64,000 nt of DNA from Seminavis robusta. Lineage: Eukaryota; Bacillariophyta; Bacillariophyceae; Naviculales; Naviculaceae. The notes beneath the pieces were generated by a model. That model saw only the letters and a program-made list of their open reading frames with translations, made no database searches and was not told where the DNA came from. Below, piece after piece: positions 1 to 9,808 of this stretch (the first letter of the stretch is position 1; each line of letters opens with the position of its first letter). The stretch is from positions 22,290 to 86,289 of the forward strand of contig CAICTM010000243.1 in the NCBI GenBank assembly GCA_903772945.1, read 5' to 3'. Both the position numbers and the translations under genes were made by a program.

Positions 1-348
1 GGGCCCTTCTTGAAGAGGAGCCTTGCTCGTTCCACCCTTGGAAACAAGGCCCCAAATCTTCCGATCCATTTGCAATTGTCCTTCTTTGTTCAGTGAGAAA
101 ACCACAGCGTCGTGGCCAGGGCTCAGATTGAAATTGTCGCCCCAGGGATACGTCCCGTCTTCTTGAGGGATTGATGATTTGTCTGTTTCACCGTTGGTTG
201 TGGATGATCCATTATCCCCGCCGTCATTGCTGCATCGTCTAGGACCAATTCTGTCAACCACGCTTCTGCCACCATTGCGGGAATTAGTCCTTAAAGAGGT
301 TGAAGCTGCCGAGACAGCGGCCACTGATTGTGCCGTTCTTCCGCACAT
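1..348 (-). CDS. HMCES: SRAP-domain (HMCES/YedK-like) abasic-site protein, N-terminal part
   Basis: The gene begins at 348 on the minus strand and runs off the left edge; 116 codons are visible and the frame is open throughout. The protein starts MCGR, the hallmark of SRAP proteins, in which Cys2 (after Met removal) links covalently to abasic sites in single-stranded DNA. Further in are NLSPG (the N-x-x-PG motif of the family) and the IWGLVSKGG stretch matching the usual WGL(I/V) block. A Ser/Asn/Gly-rich insert of about 50 residues separates MCGR from the SPG block. In eukaryotes HMCES shields abasic sites at replication forks. The C-terminal part with the remaining catalytic residues lies outside the window, so completeness cannot be judged. 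It is divergent to the IST1-like gene. Confidence 0.8.
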   Translation of the reverse strand, partial: MCGRTAQSVAAVSAASTSLRTNSRNGGRSVVDRIGPRRCSNDGGDNGSSTTNGETDKSSIPQEDGTYPWGDNFNLSPGHDAVVFSLNKEGQLQMDRKIWGLVSKGGTSKAPLQEGP

Positions 349-1090
349 GGTTCTGGACCAGGAGTGCAGAAGATGAACGATCAAAAACTGCGACCAGGCA
401 CACTCCCATGGCGATGTGCGAGTGAAGCAAAGGACAGCAGAGCTGATTAAAAATCTTTAGGTACCGGTACGTACCGAGCCACATCCACTCCAGCGGGACT
501 TCGGACCAACACAGCATTTTTGCATATCGCTCAGCTGAAATCAGATACCAGTAGCAGAAGCTAGCTAGCTAGATGTTACGTTTATTTTAGTATCGCTATT
601 TCAAAAGACCTGAGATCATTTGAAGTTGTTGAAAGAGCAAATCAAGCTGATGACAAGTTGTTGGACGCAGGATACGGCATCACAAGCACCGTGAGCTCAG
701 CCAACATTCACATTTATTAACAACCAGCATGCCCCTAGCTAGCTGCCGGTCCAAATCATTTTTGGTTCCGTTCAAAGCATGTGCTCGCTGCGGACTGGTC
801 CTGGATCCAAAAGATTCGCAACCACCCTGCCGCAGCTGTAGTACTAGTAGTTTCAGTACCGCAAACCGCAGGCTGTTGCCATTGAGCCTGAAAACGATTT
901 GAGTCACGGAACCGTTGGACAAAACCGTTTCCTACGGTCGAGCACCCTCACGACCCGAACGCGGTATTGCATCGCCAACAAAAATGAAACCGCTATTTCG
1001 TGAGCTCACAAAATTGATGCAAACGCCCAAAAACAAATCCACACCACTACCAGGTACCACTACTACCACCACCCCGAAAACGTTATCAAA
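349..1090. other. Divergent intergenic region with CTAG repeat
   Basis: This 742-bp stretch separates the divergent SRAP and IST1-like genes and so must hold both promoters. It contains an AGCTAGCTAGCTAG tract at 559-572, a second shorter one near 733, and GGTACC-type palindromes near 461-475. No convincing coding sequence is visible. Confidence 0.6.
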
Positions 1091-1900
1091 ATGATCTTCT
1101 CTTCTGGGTTGAACGCTACCAAACTCAAGTCGCAGCTCAAGATGACCGCGGGACGCCTTGAGATTGACGCGGCGAAGAAGACCGCCTTGATGAAGCAGAA
1201 CATGAGAGTAGTTGCGGAACTTCTCGCTGAATCGCCTCCAAAAGAGGACAAAGCTCGTCTACGAACAGAAGCGCTGATCCGCGATGACAGTACGCTTGTT
1301 GCCTACGACATTCTTCGCCTCGAATGCCTTTTACTTATGGAGCGTGTCTCGATTATGAATCATTGCCATGAATGCCCGGCTGATCTTGTGCCGGCTGTCT
1401 CGGATCTCATTTTCGCTGCACCTCGCTTGGCCATCCCAGAAATGACGCTGGTCCGAAAGCAATTCAGAGCGAAGTATGGCAAACAATTCAAGCTGAGGGC
1501 CATGCGCAATGAGGGCGGAATGCTCAACGAAAAGGTTGTTAAGAACCTTTCCAATCACCCTCCTACAAAGGAGACAGTCAACCTATACATGCAAAAGATC
1601 TGTAAACAGTACGAGGTGGACTGGGTTCCACCGGTGGAGCTTACTGATTTGACCGAACGGGACGTCGTGGCAACCGCTGTTCCTGGCATCCCTGTGACAA
1701 CGGGGGTAAGAGAGACCGATGCTGATATCTGCAGAAAGGTACAACAACTTCAGACTTTGGATATTATGCCGCCCCCCTTCGCCCCGGGGTACAAGAAAGA
1801 TTCAGCTTCCGTAACTTCCAAGTCTTCCGGTGACGACGACGACGACGCGCCTCCCGCCGATACCCCTGTGGTGGTGGCAATGCCTTGTATCACGCGATAA
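1091..1900 (+). CDS. IST1: IST1-like ESCRT-III-associated protein
   Basis: A single exon of 269 codons. Residues about 8-172 match the IST1 (Ist1/DUF292) domain: an N-terminal helical stretch (KLKSQLKMTAGRLEI), the basic KKTALMKQ motif, ARLRTEALIRDD, and the conserved ILRLECLLLMERV helix. IST1 proteins bind Vps4 and CHMP1/Did2 and tune ESCRT-III disassembly in endosomal sorting and cytokinesis. The tail (about 173-269) is low-complexity, with an acidic DDDDDA run; no clear MIT-interacting motif is visible in it. The ATG at 1091 follows an A-rich leader (tatcaaaATG) and gives the full domain, so the start is well supported. Confidence 0.88.
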   Translation: MIFSSGLNATKLKSQLKMTAGRLEIDAAKKTALMKQNMRVVAELLAESPPKEDKARLRTEALIRDDSTLVAYDILRLECLLLMERVSIMNHCHECPADLVPAVSDLIFAAPRLAIPEMTLVRKQFRAKYGKQFKLRAMRNEGGMLNEKVVKNLSNHPPTKETVNLYMQKICKQYEVDWVPPVELTDLTERDVVATAVPGIPVTTGVRETDADICRKVQQLQTLDIMPPPFAPGYKKDSASVTSKSSGDDDDDAPPADTPVVVAMPCITR

Positions 1901-2058
1901 CGGCTCGGCACTGACGAACGAACGAAAACAAATGTAGTTTTGTACGGATATATCTCCCCGTAATTGTATTAGAAGATTGATCATTCATGCACTCAGTAGA
2001 ACATCTTGGGAGTCGGTACAACGGCACCAGAGTTGGCTATCTATCGTGATAATGGAGC
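1901..2058. other. Short convergent intergenic spacer
   Basis: A 158-bp gap between the converging IST1-like gene and the large minus-strand gene. It presumably holds both 3' ends; no other signal is seen. Confidence 0.5.
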
Positions 2059-4647
2059 TCAGGTTGGAGCAGTTGGATTGAAAGATCCATAGGCGTAACC
2101 GCCTGGCACGAGTTGGAACCCAGGATGAAAGACACCTCGGAGCCCCCACAGCGATGGATCAACTTCATGATCATTTGGATTGAATGTGAGCGTGGGAATT
2201 CCTTTGTCCTCCCCTGGATCTTCCTCGAAAACGTCCTTGAAGCTCTTTGCCAGCATAGACAGACCAATCTTCTTCTCGTCCTTGTTCAACGCACGGTTGT
2301 CCGCCAATGAAAGCCCCCAGAAACAAACCACACTGGTATCATTCAAGTTCAGCTCTCTAGATACGCTTGCGAAATTCAAAAGCATTCTGAGACAAGCGGA
2401 TTGAGCGGTGTTCGCGTAGACCTTACCAAGGGAATCGAAAAGATCGGAGAGATTGCAACATGCACTCATCAACGGGGCAGTAAATACATAAAGGTATTCC
2501 TCCCTTGCGATTTGTTGAATCTGTTCGTAGCAAGCCTTCCTATTGCTGATTGGCATGCTTTTCCACTGCAAGATTGCCTGGAGCTGTGAAATCTCAGTGA
2601 TAGAATGCCCAGTCCTGTCAAAAGCTTGCGCGGCACGAATCCCCACAGATCTTGCATTTGGCTGACCACCCAGTAGTCTCGCTCCGTGTACATTCATGCC
2701 AATTGCAAGCTGCCACGACTTCAGATACGTTCCACTTCCCTTTTGAGGTATCCCACCGCGAAACCACACCTGCTGCCGATACACTCGAATGAATGCTGCC
2801 TCAATTTCGTTTATTCGTCCGAGGTATCCTTGAGTGCGTAGCATCCAATACAAATGGATCATGACAGTGTATGTTTGGCAGAACTTGAACGCGAAGCCTA
2901 TGCCGCACAGGAGATGGAGACGAAGACCTGACTGCAACATTTCCCCACTGAACCAAGGGAAGTACAAGCACATCGGATGGAATGTATGCTGGTAATGCCG
3001 TGTGGTTTCGTAGTAGGTGACGTAGTGAGAGCAATTCATAGCCTTGTTCAATTTCTTTCGATTGATGATTTCAAAGGCACGCTTGTAAGTGTCCAGCTGG
3101 TAAACCTTGCTAAGGATTTCTTTGTAAAGATCCCTTGCGCGTCCTGAACTGTGTTGGTCAACCTCGGCCGAAACAAAAGCACCATCTATTGCAACCATGA
3201 TCGCCAACGACAAATGAAATCTGATTTGTCGCGTCTCTGCGAACTCTCGCAAGTATGCCGTCAGCACCGTATCGGCAGCTCCAGAATTAAGACAGTATCT
3301 GGCGAATGTGACCCAAATTGGCAGTATGTACTTAACCACCAACTGTAAGAAGCCGCCAAAATCCCCATTCTCGAGAGCTTTTTCAAACTGCCAACATCTA
3401 GACAACATCGTCAAGTTAGTTTTGTGCAACTCGGGTGGCACTTGTGAGTTACCCTGCCATTCGGGATGTGGAGGACACGCATCAAAAGAAAACGATTCGA
3501 GAGCCTTTTCAATTTGAGCGAGACAAATGAACGGATTGTTGGACCTCAGAAGGTTTTCTGCCTTGATCGAGAGGATCGGTTGCTTAGCATTCTGCTCGTA
3601 ACAATCGTCGGGAAACATCGCAACTCCAAATCTTCCATCCAGCTCTTTTGTTATTTTCCCACTTTTCCCATTGAGCTCAGGCCGTTTCTCCAATTTTCGT
3701 ATTGTAACACATTCACCGGCTCTCAGTTCACGAGGTGTTTCCTGATTCTCTCGAATGGATTCTGCCAACACCTGAAGATTGAATGACTCAAAGAAAGATG
3801 GGTATTCCACTGTGGAGAGATCAAAAAACTTGGAGATAGCGTACACAGTATATTCTGTGCAAGCAGTCACCCCAAGAAGTTCAGCTGCCGCATCTTCGTT
3901 CCCGGTCGCTTTTTTGGATGCCCATTGCCTCCACAATTCCTTCAAATCTTCTCTAGCTTCAGATATCTCGGTCAAAACCAGTGAAATGGCAAAGGTTCGT
4001 TCCTCAGCTTCCAATTCCTCGTCTGTTGGAGCTTCTTCTTTGACTTTTCTCCTTGGTTTCTTCTCGCCGCTACTGGCATCTGCCTCCGCTGCTTCGTCTT
4101 CCTCATCACTAAGGGATAAGAGCTGGAAGCCCAGCTGCTCATTCATATTTTGGGGGCTCACTGTTTTGGCTGATTTTTCTGATTTTTTCTTTGGCTGCTT
4201 TTTGTTCTCGTTGATGTTGGCAAATTGTTGCTCTAAAAGTTCTAATTGGACAATCAACCATTGGTGCTGAGCATAGCTCTCCTCGCTGGCAGATGGAATC
4301 GATCTGTAAAACTCTCCAACTCTCTTGCGATAGTTGATAGCGGTTCGCAAATCTTCCAAAACAGAGTCGGGCATGGGCACATTCCTCTCCAAAACATAGG
4401 CAAGGCACTCCAGTACCACAACAGATAAACTGGGAGCTCGTGGCAGCTTTCCTCCTTTGAGCTTCTCGTAGGTGGTCCTGCCCCAGTCAATCACTGTATC
4501 GGTACAGTATTTGTAGATCGAGTAAAGAGACTTGGCTTTCGATGGCTGCTTATCTGCCGATGGCGCAGGTGGCTTATCTGCTGCATCATTGTTGCTTTTG
4601 GCCTTGTTTGATTTTCCACTCCCCCGCTTATTAGACTTCCTTCCCAT
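2059..4647 (-). CDS. Large conserved-looking protein of unknown function with a KOW-like segment
   Basis: An unbroken 862-codon reading frame from the ATG at 4647 (protein start MGRKSNKRGSG). The frame extends upstream to 4782, but the basic, low-complexity MGRKSNKRG start looks natural and I prefer it. Residues 1-50 are Lys/Ser-rich; an acidic region (DEEDEAAEADASSGEKK, then the basic KPRRKVKEE) follows near residue 190. A segment with RKLEKRPELNGKSGKI then VAMFPDD resembles the short beta-barrel (KOW/SH3-like) found next to MYND or ankyrin domains in many diatom proteins. The C-terminal half is helical, with Cys and Tyr clusters. I do not recognise a catalytic domain and give no function. 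Confidence 0.75.
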   Translation of the reverse strand: MGRKSNKRGSGKSNKAKSNNDAADKPPAPSADKQPSKAKSLYSIYKYCTDTVIDWGRTTYEKLKGGKLPRAPSLSVVVLECLAYVLERNVPMPDSVLEDLRTAINYRKRVGEFYRSIPSASEESYAQHQWLIVQLELLEQQFANINENKKQPKKKSEKSAKTVSPQNMNEQLGFQLLSLSDEEDEAAEADASSGEKKPRRKVKEEAPTDEELEAEERTFAISLVLTEISEAREDLKELWRQWASKKATGNEDAAAELLGVTACTEYTVYAISKFFDLSTVEYPSFFESFNLQVLAESIRENQETPRELRAGECVTIRKLEKRPELNGKSGKITKELDGRFGVAMFPDDCYEQNAKQPILSIKAENLLRSNNPFICLAQIEKALESFSFDACPPHPEWQGNSQVPPELHKTNLTMLSRCWQFEKALENGDFGGFLQLVVKYILPIWVTFARYCLNSGAADTVLTAYLREFAETRQIRFHLSLAIMVAIDGAFVSAEVDQHSSGRARDLYKEILSKVYQLDTYKRAFEIINRKKLNKAMNCSHYVTYYETTRHYQHTFHPMCLYFPWFSGEMLQSGLRLHLLCGIGFAFKFCQTYTVMIHLYWMLRTQGYLGRINEIEAAFIRVYRQQVWFRGGIPQKGSGTYLKSWQLAIGMNVHGARLLGGQPNARSVGIRAAQAFDRTGHSITEISQLQAILQWKSMPISNRKACYEQIQQIAREEYLYVFTAPLMSACCNLSDLFDSLGKVYANTAQSACLRMLLNFASVSRELNLNDTSVVCFWGLSLADNRALNKDEKKIGLSMLAKSFKDVFEEDPGEDKGIPTLTFNPNDHEVDPSLWGLRGVFHPGFQLVPGGYAYGSFNPTAPT

Positions 4648-5280
4648 GGTCCTTTGCTGCCAAAGGTGGTGGTTGTTGGTTGGATAATAGTGCCTTTGGC
4701 TGTTGGTGACCTCATGATTTTCCAAAAAGAGGATACGATACCGACACCCCGTGTTCTTGTGTGGCAAAGAATGGGTAAACACGTGGGAGTTAACTGGGAT
4801 CCGATGACGTAACAGTTTTGCAACTGCTAGCTAGTAGTACTGTTTTAGACTAACTAACTGTTGAAGTCCGTGCTAATTACAAATGAGCTTCGAAGCAGCC
4901 AGCTTCGACGAGTTGGCTTAGTGTGCCTTCCTTTTATGCTAGCTAGGAGGGAGCAGAAGCTTCATTATCATGGAATCAACCGTACCAGGTACCGTAGGCC
5001 GATGCCCTTGTACGGTACTAGCTACATCGCCAGCTATTTAAATTTAAAATAGTAGGTACCGGTGGGAGGGGCGATTTCAGTGCTACATCGTTCACATGCT
5101 TCCAATCCATCGGAGTGAGCTGCAAGAGTGACAGTCTCTCGTATTGATCTTGAAGGTGCCTGTAGCTAACACAGCTCTAACACTATACTGCCGCAAGATG
5201 TTACCGGTACAGGTAGTGATACATTCTGTTCAGCTAAGCTACCACACTGGCTTCACCACACGAAGATCAAACAGTCCGAT
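4648..5280. other. Intergenic region upstream of the unknown gene
   Basis: This 633-bp gap holds the 5' side of the 862-codon gene and the 3' side of the ABC transporter. GCTAGCTAG occurs near 4825-4835 and GGTACC palindromes at about 4985 and 5055. No gene is seen. Confidence 0.5.
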
Positions 5281-8200
5281 TCAACAGTCTGCTGCAGTGA
5301 GAACGCCCTGGTGATCGGAACGTTCGGGACTACCCGTTGTGGCCAATCGTTCGTTTTCCTTTTGCATCCTTTTGAAGAAGGAAGCAGCACTTCGGGGCAC
5401 ACGAAGCATCATCAACAGATACGCAAGAAGGGAGAACCATGCTGCAAGGCCACACAAACAAATAAGGTTTCTTGTTTGATTGTCCACGTCCATTGCAATG
5501 GTTTCCACAAAGACTTCACCCCGAACAGGCAGTCGAGGGAAGCCCGGTGCATCAAATGAGAACAAGAGGCCAGTCAACTCATTGGTAACCAGGAGCTCAA
5601 AAGCATAGTAATAGATGGAAAGGAAGCGCAGCCATGAGTACCAGGCAGCCATGGACTCAATGTTCACAAGAAAGCCGCCGAACAGCAACATGATCAAAAA
5701 CCATACAACTGCAAGTAAATTGGCCTGACCAACGGTTGGAGCTGCGATGCTGATGCTGATACTGATAATACCGGCACACAAGTTGAACAGCACCATTGTA
5801 GCCCAGAACACAAGGAACTTTTCAAATGCATTGTCCAGTCCCATCAGCCAATAGAAGACCACTGAGAAAATTGTGACTGGTATCACTCGTAAAAAGAACA
5901 GATCCAGGCTTGTTTTGGCCACAAAATAAGCAAATGCAGTGTACATCTTGGCCCCAGTCTCTCTCTCGAAGATGTAGCGTTCAGAAATGAAGATGTCCAT
6001 CGAGCTGAAGGATGCAAAGCCAAAAAATGACAGAGAGAAGTAGAAGGCACCCAACCGATTCTGAAATCCAGCAAGGTCCAATGAAACATCATTGAATATG
6101 CCGCCCGCAAAGAAAGCAAGAAGGACGCTGATTATTAGCTGCATCAGAAACAGTTCCGAGTTCCTGAATGTGTTTTTGGAGGTTCTGGAAAAAAGGGTGA
6201 TGATTTCGTTCAAGATACTAGTATTTTGGACGCCAGAAACGTTCGGCAAATCAGTGTCGAACTGCTGGCCTGAGCCTTCTTCGGTTGTAGAGTGTTTGCC
6301 GCGAGTGCTGATACGTAGACTGTCGTACTCACTTTGGGTTGTCTCGGGTCCCTTCAGTACTTCCTGATTGTCCTCATTGGACACAACATCCAGCATGAAA
6401 TCAGGAACAGTCAAATCCTCTGGACATGCGAAACCACTTCCCTCCAAGTAGTTTCTGGCATCCCCAGGTTTGCCGTCGTACATGACTCTTCCGCTTCCAA
6501 GCACCAGTATCTGGTCCATGAGCATGAATGAACGGATCGAAGGCTGGTGGATGGACAAGACGACAATGCGATTCCCGGAAGCCAACTCAGATAGAATACT
6601 CAATATGTTGTTTGCTGCTGAAGAATCTAGACCCTGAAAATTTGATACAAAAGTGAAGAAGATTAGGCCGGCATCGTAAAGCACCGGGTACAAGACAGAG
6701 CCGGACAATAACACCAACAATTTACCGATGTAGGTTCGTCAAGAAACATGACTTTCGGCATGGCAACAAGCTCCATACCAATGGCGACTCTTCTTCTTTC
6801 CCCACCTGATACTGATGCATGACCACTGGATCCAATCTGATTGTGAGCAATGTCAACCAGGTTGAGCTCTTCCATGGTCTTCCACGCAAGTGCCTGCTTC
6901 TTGTTGGTTTCCCATTCGATGGGAAGGCGCAGGAGAGCTGAATACTCAATGCATTCTTGGACCGTCAAAGTATCGTAGAGGGCATCATGCTGATACACAT
7001 ACGCCACAGCTTTGCGATATCCTTGCATTCTTTCATTCCCATTCAACAATATCTGCCCCGAAATCGTAGACCCCCCGCTAGTTTCCACAGCCGCAAGAGT
7101 GTTCAAGAGTGTGGACTTCCCACCGCCAGAAGGCCCCATGATGCCAAGCACATTTCCCGACTCCACGCGGCCGGAGATGTTTGAGATGATGACCTTCTTG
7201 TCTTTGCCGTATGCCTTGGCTGCTTTTCCTCTAAGCTGCACCGTTTTACTCAAATGAAAGAACTCTAGAACGTGTTTGTCGCTATCGCCCACGCCAGGGG
7301 TCAACGTCATTTGCTCAGAAGCAGCCGCTTCAGTGATTCCGTTCCAGGGTCGTCCTCCACACAGAAAAGGCACCAAGGCAAAGGATCCGACGAGGACAAA
7401 GAGGGCAAAGACGATGCATAAAATCAACAAGGACAGTTTGCCGCTGTCCTTCCACGCGTCTCCCTCGAGTGTGCTGCCATTGTTTTTTTTCTTCGTCTGG
7501 TCGTCCTTTGTTTCGTCGGCTGCACTGTCTTCCAATGGTTGAAACTCAAAAACAGCTTCATCCAAGATGGGGTCAGCTTCCGTGCATGCACTGGCTGAAC
7601 AAAGCAAATCAATGCTGTAGGAGCCATCTTCTACGACGAACGACACAGCTCTCGTGTCTGCATTCCCAAACGCCTCGCTTAAAAAAGCATCATCTGCAGC
7701 CACTTTGACAGACTCTTCCACAATGATTTCAGCGGGTTGTCCTGTGAAACCGCTTACCATCGACTCAAACCATCGGGCACATTGACCGGATTTGGTACAA
7801 GAACAGTCATTTACTTTGCACTTTGTATTTGTTCCACCCACTTCGAAATCACACCCGGAAAGAGTGCAGTCCATCAAGTGATAGCTGTTCACAGTGCGCG
7901 TGTTGAAAATGCTCACATTGATAACCCCCCCCTCCAGGTCAAAATAGAAGGAACCTTTACCATAAGGAAAGACTGCGTCAAAGGAAGACTTGGTCCTGCA
8001 TTTGTAGCTCTTGTAGGTGTCTTTTGAATTGAATTCAAAACCCTCCCTGCAGATGTGGCTCTGGGTATGTTCCTGACAGGGGAGATCGTTGAGGCAATAG
8101 CCACAATTGATTTCCTCGAGCCCATCCCAGCACCGACATCCATCAGGTGCTCCATAAATGGGGGTTGTTGGATGTTCCACATCAAGCCATCTGTAATCTG

Positions 8201-8330
8201 GGCAAGTGATGTTCAAGTCGGCAGCGGCAGTCGCATCAACCGTAGTGTTGTCCAATCCATTCTCGGAAATAACAAGAGGGAGGCAAACCCATATCTGCAG
8301 CAACAGAATCCAGATTCTGATTGGATTCAT
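5281..8330 (-). CDS. ABCG-type half-transporter with Cys-rich secreted N-terminal domain
   Basis: Two exons, 8330-6726 and 6633-5281, separated by a 92-nt GT-AG intron (6634-6725, phase 0) that falls inside the Walker B/D-loop region, between DEPTS and GLDSS. The 985-residue protein opens with a signal peptide (about 1-22), then a roughly 270-residue Cys-rich ectodomain with several N-x-T/S sites, then a membrane segment (about 299-322). The nucleotide-binding domain carries Walker A GPSGGGKS (399-406), signature SGGER (508-512) and Walker B VMFLDEP (527-533). The second exon ends with an ABC2-type membrane domain of about six helices. This ectodomain-TM-NBD-TMD order resembles plant ABCG24/28 and yeast Adp1. 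The substrate cannot be told from sequence. Confidence 0.9.
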
Positions 8331-9808
8331 CGCGAGGAAAGAGCAGAAGAAATGAGTGCAGATAGGTAGACGTTTGTAACCCTCTCATGGGCCATCATCC
8401 ATTACAGACTGTACACACAACATGATACCGTACCTGGTTGCTTTGACATCCTCACATCCTCACGTTTTCGTTCTTGAAGATTTCGTCTGGAGCGTGCCAC
8501 GTGCCGCTACTAGCTAGCTAGTAGTACGGTAGGGTACTGTACGACTGTACCACAATACACCGGGACCTTACGGCTTCAAGAAGCTGCCACAACTCGTGCC
8601 CGCCAGAGGCCAAAAAGCAATGACACGAGCCACCAACAGATTCGATCCGGTACCACTCCGTACGTACCTAGCTAGCTAGCTAGATCTAGCGGTTTTTGCT
8701 TACAGATTGATGGCCATGGCCCCATCCCAGGGGACATCAAAGTGTGCCTGGCAAATTGGCTCCCAGTGGCGGAAGGGAGCATCAACGCGAAACAAAAGGT
8801 ACCCACAGCATATGTGGAATCGTCTTAGTAACTAGAGGGCCCCTTAGCCCATTGTGATCCAAGTCCCTGCGAGCCCATGGAGATTGCTTTTCTATGGTGG
8901 GAGGCCAGTTCTAGGCCCCTCCCAAGTGGGCACCCTTGTGTGTCTGGGGTATGCAGGGCCTCTACAGCTCGGTTCAGCAGTATAGTCTACTAGAGGGGGA
9001 CAGCCTTAACATTTTGTTACTTCGGTACTTGCATACATAGTAGCCAACAAGTTCTGGACCAAGCGACCTAGGACCCAAAGACAAGCCGCCCTCCTGTCAC
9101 ACACCGGTACTCTATACAGCAAGATTAGCAGCTGCAATCTCTAAAAGGCTCAATGGCTGACAACGCAAATGAGAGGCAGTGCCGTAGCATAGGTACCTTG
9201 CTTGTACTCAAAACCATCGGTACGAACTGCCGTTTGGCAAGCGGATCCGATGATCATTCACCGCCGAAAAAAGCTTTTATCAGCAGCCAGCAAGGAATGA
9301 AAAGCTTGGTTGAACTTGGCGGGTCAGAAACCATGGCTGCCTTCCAGGTAGCTTCTCAAAGCAAGACCGTGCCCACGATATGCATACCGATGCTTGGCTG
9401 GGTGCTTTGAGAGTGAAAATGCCTTAGCTGCGGCATAGTTTAGCGATTACAAAGTGGTCTATTGAACTATTCTTTTCACATTCTTTCGTTTTCCTTTTTT
9501 TGATAATGCAGTAGTTGTGGTAGCGGCCTCCGAATTATAGCTTGAGGAGGCGAGGACTTGAGTGTGTGGCGTGTTGTCTACCGTACAGTATCAGGTGTCG
9601 ACATGGAAAAATTTGATCTTCTCCAGAGTGCAAGACCCCACCAAGGTCGGGACCATTGGCGAGACCCGCCCTCCACCAACGCTGCCCCTCCCCACATATC
9701 ATAATCCCTGAGTTAAAATTCGATCAATTCCCCCCTTACAGTACGTGACGCGTGACATACGGTGGTAGACAAAGAACAAGACATACATTTATGCGGCTGG
9801 GAGAGTTG
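8331..9808. other. Intergenic region with long CTAG tract
   Basis: A 1.48-kb gap between the start of the ABC transporter and the 3' end of the homeobox gene. It holds CTAG repeats at 8512-8523 and 8668-8683. An 85-codon plus-strand frame at 9153-9410 shows no recognisable domain and I do not call it a gene. Confidence 0.5.
8668..8683. repeat. (CTAG)4 palindromic tract
   Basis: CTAGCTAGCTAGCTAG, a perfect self-complementary tetranucleotide repeat. Similar 12-15 nt tracts recur through the intergenic DNA of the window (for example 559-572, 22774-22787, 25696-25710, 31706-31720 and 44641-44653). Confidence 0.9.

Noticed and set aside
9153-9410. 85-codon plus-strand frame between the ABC transporter and the homeobox gene
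   Set aside because: No domain, poor composition bias and no splice partners; probably chance.
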